This document shows positions 58,435 to 64,000 of a stretch of 64,000 nt of DNA, piece by piece. Under the pieces are notes generated by a model, which saw only the letters and a program-made list of their open reading frames with translations, was not told the origin of the DNA and searched no databases. The stretch is taken from contig BSBN01000888.1 of NCBI GenBank assembly GCA_027924645.1, forward strand, positions 18,364,501 to 18,428,500, read 5' to 3'. A program made the translations under genes and the position numbers. This stretch comes from Cunninghamia lanceolata. Lineage: Eukaryota; Streptophyta; Pinopsida; Cupressales; Cupressaceae. Within the stretch, counting starts at the first letter, position 1. Each line of letters begins with the position of its first letter.

Positions 58435-59742
58435 GCTCTCATTTCCACCAAAGATGATATCATCAACAAATACCCCAAGAATCAAGATGTGTTCATGATC
58501 AATTTTGAAATAAAGATTACTATCAGTAGTGCCTTTGCTAAAGCCTAACTTTAGCAGATACTTATCTAACCTTACATACTAGGCTCTTGGGGATTTTTTA
58601 AGTCCATACAATACTTTCTTCAATCTACAGACCATATCTCCTTGATTAGACAACTAGAATCCTTTTAGTTTCTCAATGTAGACTTCTTCCAACTCTCCAT
58701 TGAGGAATGCTGACCTGACATCCATTTGGTAAACATTGAAATCTTCGTAAGTAGCAAAGGCAAGAAATAATCTAGCTGTTTTGATTCTTTCCATTGGAGG
58801 AAAAGTTTTTTCAAGATCAATTCCCTCCACCTAAGAATATCCTTTGCATGTCAATCTTGCTTTGATTCTCACAACTTCACTATCTTCATTCAATTTATTC
58901 TGAAAGACCCATTTAGTTCAAATTAGATTTTTGTCTTTAGGTCTAGGAAGAAGATTTCAAGTATGATTCTTTTCAATTTGCATTAATTTTACTTCCATTG
59001 CTTTTACCCAACTTTCATCATTACATGCTTCATTCACTGATTTTGGTTCAATCTTTGAAATTAAACAATACTCCACTTGTTCTTAAATAATTTTTCTTCT
59101 AGTTTGAACACTTTTATTTCTATCTCCTATGATCTGATCTTTAGAATGATTCAACCTTACATATCTGGGAGTTTTGAGATTTTCTTGAACTTCTGGTTCT
59201 TGAACTTGTTCCCTAGCATTTTCATTAGCTTCTTGAGTCAATGGATTTTCTGGAGAAATCTGAATTTGAGTCTGAGATTAAACTTGCTTTTCATTTTCAT
59301 CATCTGATTCATATCCACAAAACTTGGAAGGTCTCTCCATGCTTTCATCTACCTTGATATTAGCACTTTCAACAATCATTTTCAATCTCTTGTTAAAGCA
59401 CCAGTATGCCTTGCTTTGGTTCGAATAACCTAGAAATATTCCTTCATCACACCTTGCATCATACTTGCCTAAATCTTCATCTCTTTTGATATAGCATTTA
59501 CTACCAAAAACTCTAAAGTATTTTAGAGTAGGAGCATTACCAAACCACAGTTCATAAGGAGTTTTACCAGTATTACCTTTGATCTACACCTGATTAAGAG
59601 TGTAAACAGTAGAACTCACAGCCTCTCTCCAATAGACATGTGGAAAATTTTATTCCATCATCATGGTTCTAGCAGCCTCTTGAATAGTCTGATTCTTTCT
59701 TTCCACAACTCCATTCTACTGACGAGTCCTAGGAGCAGATAA
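58435..59742 (-). pseudogene. element D pol: integrase C-terminus to RT
   Basis: Continues element D to the right of the gypsy insertion. The minus strand reads integrase tail and RT wording matching element A: around 59,400-59,600 the [24 protein letters not shown] segment, around 58,930 NRTHT-like text before PRPKDKNLI, and near 58,680-58,760 FNVYQMDVRSAFLNGELEEV. The RT catalytic region ([17 protein letters not shown], ~58,440-58,480) lies at the gypsy junction, so the insertion split RT just beside its active site. Several stops interrupt it. Confidence 0.75.
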
Positions 59743-61660
59743 CTATCTTCTTATTCCATGCTTTTCACAAAATGCATTAAACTCATCGGAGGTAAACTCT
59801 CCACCTCTGTTAGATCTCAAACACTTTATCTTTACACCAATCTCATTCTCCACCCTACCCTTGAACACCTTGAATTTGTCAAGAGCCTCTGATTTTTCTC
59901 TCAAGAAAGTGACCCACATCATCTGGGAGTAATCATCAATCAGCAACATAAATTATTTGTCTCCTTGCAAAGTCCTAACTCTGGCAGGACCATGCAAATT
60001 AGTGTGCACAAGTTCCAACAATCCACTTGAAAATTGTTCTTTACTTTTGAATGTAGTTCTACTATGTTTGCCCAAATGACATTCCTTACACATGCTATTA
60101 GTAGGTATTACAAGCTTTGGAAGATCTCTCATAGCCCGAGTAGTACTTATCTTGACAATGTTATCAAAATTTACATGACACATTCTCCTATGCCTTAACC
60201 AACTTTGATCAATCTGAGCAATCAAACATCTTTTATCAGTGCAACTTAAAGGAAAGATATTACCTCTAGTCTGTGTACCAGATACAATCTCAGTTCTAGA
60301 GCTTTCCAACATTCTGCATTTCCCATGCTTGAATTGGAGATCATACCCTTTGTCAACCAACTGTCCAACACTAAGAAGATTATTCTTCAACCCTTCTACA
60401 TACAAAACATCATCAGTGTTGTGCTTACCATCAAAAGAGATGGATCCTCTGCCATAGATTCTGCCAGTTGAATTGTCTCCAAACTTCACAATTTCACATT
60501 TATATCTTTCCATACTTATAAACTTACTTTTATCACCTGTCATGTGGTGAGAACATCCGCTATCAATCACCCATTCATCCTTTTCTTCAACCTAAGGAGC
60601 CAAGGTACTTTCCACATTCATATAGATAGCAAATTCAGTAGGCATTGGATTTTCTTATTTGATAGCAATTAACACCCATTAATTTCTAGATGTACTTCCC
60701 TTGTCAAATTCATTATCTCTAACTCCTTCATAAGAAACTTCTTGGACATAGTAGCATTCCTTCTGAAACCTAGGTTTGTTAGGGTTTGGCTTTGAAACCC
60801 TCTTCGGACATCTTGATGCAAAATTATGAATCTTATTGCAAGTAAAACATTTGAAAGGAAACTTTCCTTCATACTTACTAGATCCTCTTGGTAATCTTTT
60901 GGCAATAAGGGCTTCAATTTCTTCAAGCTTTGATTCATCTTCTTCAAGTTCCTTCTTTGTTTTCTCATATCTAGTTAGTCTTCTTGAAGAGCTTTTACCT
61001 GGATCAAATCTTTGCTTCCCAGAAACACTAGCCTTAAAAGCAAATTCTGATTTAGGAAGGGAATCACCAAACTTACTCATTTCAAAGGTTGAAAGATTGC
61101 CAACCAATTGATCCCTTGTAACAGTTGTCATAGTCCTAATCTCCTCAATAGCAGCAACTCTATGCTTCTATGAAGCAAGTAAGGATCTAAGCACCTTGCC
61201 AACAATCTCTGATTCTTCCAATTTTCCACTAGCACACCTGATACTACACACACGTTCATTCACCTTCTGCATGTAGGAAGTGATGTATTCATCTTCACTC
61301 ATCCTCAAACTTTCGTATCCACCTTTTAGGTTCTATGACTTAGCAAATTTGACATATGCACCACCGTCATATAGAGTTTCCAACTTATTCTAGATTTCAT
61401 GAGCAATTTTCAATTCTAGGACATTTATCATTTCTGTAGTAGTCAGGGCACTTAACAATGCTTCTTTAGCTTGAATATTGTTTTTAGCATCTTTGAGTTC
61501 ATCTAGAGTTGAAGGACCTTTCTTCGGGGGCTTATACTCATCCTTTGTTATCAATCAATAAGCATCACCCATGCATTGCAAATGGCACTCCATGCAACTC
61601 TGCCAAAGAGAGTAATTTGATCCATCAAATCTCAGACTATTCTTCTTGTAAGTCAATATC
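59743..61660 (-). pseudogene. element D gag, protease and integrase
   Basis: Minus-strand order from the right: start region near 61,650 matching element A's N-terminus but without its ATG; gag pieces (MTTVTRDQLVGNLSTFEMSK, 61,131 downward); a knuckle CFTCNKIHNFASRC, with the conserved Gly before His lost; protease [17 protein letters not shown] (60,570), with Asp intact; the pre-integrase module [16 protein letters not shown]; integrase HTNLHGPARVRTLQ (HTDLCGP in element A, so the first catalytic Asp is Asn); a stop near 59,951; then MLLIDDYSQMMWVTFLREK and CLRSNRGGEFTSDEFNAF, where the second catalytic Asp is also Asn. Integrase is therefore dead even apart from stops. Confidence 0.85.
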
Positions 61661-61715
61661 CTAGATCTCCTAAAGTGGTCAAGCTTCTTTTAGAGGAACT
61701 AGTTCTTATACAAAT

Positions 61716-62206
61716 TGTTGAAATTAGGGTAGACAACTAAGAGGGGGTGAATTAGTTGTCACAAATATTTATCTTTTGTTGCATTTAATCTTCTTTAACA
61801 CTTATAAACAGATTAATGATATAACCATGAAAGAATGAATCAACAACACAAGACCAGATACATAATAAACACACATAACACTAGGATTTTTATGTGGAAA
61901 CCCTGTTAAGGGAAAAACCACGGTGGGGGTTAACCCACAAGATTTATTCTTTGTTAAAAGAATAGAAAATGGGAAGGCACTTGCCTTTGGGTGCACTGCC
62001 TAGAGCTCACTGCTTAAAGGAGACTCACTGCCTACAACAACATTTACAATGTTAACACTGAAAGATTGAACTAAGAAACAACATCTTCTTCATGCAAGGT
62101 TCAGTTCCATTGAAGTGCGCAACACCTCTACTTTGTCCCCACTCACTTCCTCTCTAGATCCACATCTTCGCTGCTTGCTTTCTTTTCCACGACTTCACAA
62201 TATTAT
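61716..62206 (-). repeat. right (5') LTR of element D, truncated
   Basis: TGTTGAAATTAGGGTAGACAACTAAG matches the left LTR edge at 50,141 and continues collinearly to CTTCCACGACTTCACAA-type text, after which the match stops near 62,206. Only ~490 of ~1,450 bases remain, so a deletion or another insertion removed the rest. A degenerate primer site adjoins it on the left (minus strand CAATTTGTATAAGAAC versus CAATTGGTATCAGAGC). Confidence 0.75.
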
Positions 62207-64000
62207 TTTTCTTTATAAAATTTATATTTTATTTTAAGTTACTTAAGTTGGTATTAAAACACTTTATAAATTAAAGTGTTATTGTACACACACATTTAAA
62301 AAGTGCAAGTTCAAGCATTTAATATTGTTAAGTTTGACTGTGTACACATAAACTTGCATTTAACAAAATTAGGCTGGGCCTAATTGATGTAAGGGCTTTA
62401 AAAGGAAGCCTGAGAGTCTTTGTTATGTATGTTCTAGATGATTTTTCAGATACTTGGTATTGGGTTTGTGTCTTTTGACAAATTGTATTTAGATGATTGA
62501 TAAGGTGATGTTCCCTTGCATTTGCTGAACCGAGGAGATGTTCCCTTGGTGAATTGTAAGGTGAAATTATCTCAGATTTCACAATTGAGCTTCAAAGTGT
62601 ATTTGGTTCAATTGTTGGGTTTTCGATATATGGTCGGAGACCATTTGTGAGTTTCATTGAAGATCTATGTTTGCAGACATTATTGAATAATCTGAAGATA
62701 TATATGCAGATTTGAGGATTGGGTTTTATGTGCAAATTTCATTAGCTTTATATTTGATATTTACAAATTCATTAATTTGTGAACAAATATAAATTTGTAA
62801 ACATGGATCGATATTTTGGTACTTTGTTGTGGAATGTTGCTTAACAGGTTTATGTATTTAAGTGAGAAGAGATTATAATGAGGATAGTTACAGTAGTCAT
62901 ATTCCATGAGATGATCATATAATTTTATCTTATTGTTGTGTGCTTGGTTAAACCGGCCATCCCATATCTTCCTTGGCATTACTTGAAGAAGCTATGTGGA
63001 TTTTTTGGAACACTGTTGCACATTATAAGGGATATAGAAGTGTAGATAAAAGGAATGAATATTAGATATGGTGCCAACAAGGAATCATTGGAAACACTAA
63101 AGGAAGATCAAATTAAATACGCTGCTAGTTATCGCTGGTAAAAGAAATGGAAGTGACTTGGATATTTCATAAGGGAATCATGGATTTTTTCTCTTTCTAA
63201 TAAAGTCTGTCCCATCATGGGTAAGGAGATTATGTCTTAAATGAGTTCGTGGAAACATAGGAAGGCGTTCATGTTTTAATCTTTGGAGTTAGAGATTGTA
63301 ATATGTGCTGGGTGGTGGATTGTGGGACCCATGGACCCATTCAAGTTTATGCCTTAATGCTTATATTAGTTACAGTTTTTATATTAGTTGATATCAAGAT
63401 TCATGGGACTCATGAAAATTTTGTGCTACCCACTATGTCCCCTTCGATCTTTATTTGGAGATGTAGGGCCTAGTAATGTGATTTACGATTTAAATTATAG
63501 AATCTAGCTTTCAAATAGACACAGCCAAGAAGGAGTATATACAGTTTATAGATTTGTGGTTTAAAAGAGTGATATTGGTATTTGTTGCCTAATAGGAGAC
63601 AAACTCTGATAACATAAGCTTAGTCAGGAAATTCCAAGTTTTAATATTGTATCGAGCAGATTCGGGGGTCTTCTAGTTGCATACAAGAGAACTAGTGGTT
63701 TGTGGGACCCTAGAAGCACTAAGACAAGTTTACATTGCAAAGGAATCCATGAAAAAGATTTGTGGTTTTTGAGTTTACATTTGTTGTCAGTAAAAAGGAA
63801 CAAAATCTAGCAAGTGTGGGACCCCCATTCCACTCAGCCAGTCAGTAGGAGAATTCATTACTCTTGAAGGGGAAGCAATGCAATTTTAAGACTTAGAATG
63901 ATTTTTGCTGTGATCTTTATTCTATTGACTCTAGCTGCCATTAGAAAAGGATCACTATTGTTGTGGAAGCATATTGAAGCAGCAAACTCTCATTAAGGAC
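62207..64000. other. unassigned terminal sequence, possibly part of an LTR
   Basis: No gene recognised. CTTTAAAAGGAAGCCTGAGAG near 62,396-62,416 could be an LTR promoter (TTTAAAA as TATA box). TGTGGGACC recurs at about 63,323, 63,700 and 63,816, spaced irregularly. Element D's missing LTR part and element F's missing pol end were searched for here by eye and not seen. Confidence 0.35.

Larger units (their letters stand above)
50141..62206 (-). mobile_element. minus-strand copia (element D), old relative of element A, interrupted
   Basis: Left LTR (its 3' LTR) 50,141-51,587; internal region in minus orientation; right LTR (its 5' LTR) from 61,716, recognisable only to about 62,206. Protein similarity to element A is high throughout (for example [29 protein letters not shown]), and both have several AAGGGGGAG-type tracts before the 3' LTR. 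The gypsy element E sits in its RT region (52,861-58,429). Stops and frameshifts are frequent, so it is dead. It landed in the RT of element F; the left 5 bp target is AAAGC, but the right copy is not visible because the right LTR is cut off. Confidence 0.88.

Noticed and set aside
1..64000. tRNA, rRNA or organelle-derived insertions
   Set aside because: No rRNA blocks, cloverleaf-like tRNA genes or plastid/mitochondrial coding sequences were recognised by eye. A covariance-model scan would be needed to exclude small RNAs.

Overview
The window looks like intergenic DNA from a large, AT-rich land-plant genome. The telomere-type TTTAGGG tracts, the plant-type copia, gypsy and LINE elements with Met-tRNA primer sites, and fragments of plant-like EB1, ARM/U-box and MED15 genes all point that way. 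The dense nesting of old and young retrotransposons would fit a gymnosperm or another giant genome, but the species cannot be named from sequence alone. I found no intact host gene. Two long intact reading frames exist, and both belong to retrotransposons.

Layout. 1-470 is the 3' end and poly(A) of a LINE that lies against the primer-binding site of a minus-strand LTR element (PBS 505-516, LTR from 519). A tandem array of about 181 bp units follows (about 2,779-3,738). At 6,371-14,641 there is a satellite-like array of 350-390 bp units carrying TTTAGGG tracts, split by a complete young copia element (7,247-14,336; identical 1,295 bp LTRs in length, TSD AAGAT, intact 1,384-codon gag-pol). 15,075-17,110 holds a decayed multi-exon coding region of unknown family. 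17,687-18,278 is a minus-strand LTR.

20,813-26,246 is a very young LTR element (TSD TAATC, about 0.5% LTR divergence) that encodes only gag and protease. Its frame runs through the polypurine tract and stops inside the 3' LTR. 26,669-28,345 is a minus-strand copia 3' end. 32,155-33,765 is a mosaic of three unrelated broken host genes: EB1 (+), an armadillo-repeat protein (-) and MED15 (+). 35,150-36,495 is a second copy of the LTR family seen at 519-1,890, in the opposite orientation. 36,845-38,600 is a decayed minus-strand coding region resembling a transposase.

38,932-46,330 is a full-length but mutated LINE with a 17 bp target duplication. It encodes ORF1, endonuclease-RT-RNase H, and an additional reading frame downstream of RNase H. 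From 48,013 to the end is a three-level nest: an old copia (48,013-50,140) was invaded by a minus-strand copia related to the intact one (50,141 to about 62,206), which was itself invaded by a chromodomain gypsy element (52,861-58,429, about 7.5% LTR divergence). The last 1.8 kb is unassigned.

Coordinates, target duplications and LTR differences were read by eye; percentages are hand counts. The elements worth most attention are the gag-protease element, the host-gene mosaic, the LINE third frame and the telomere-bearing satellite.
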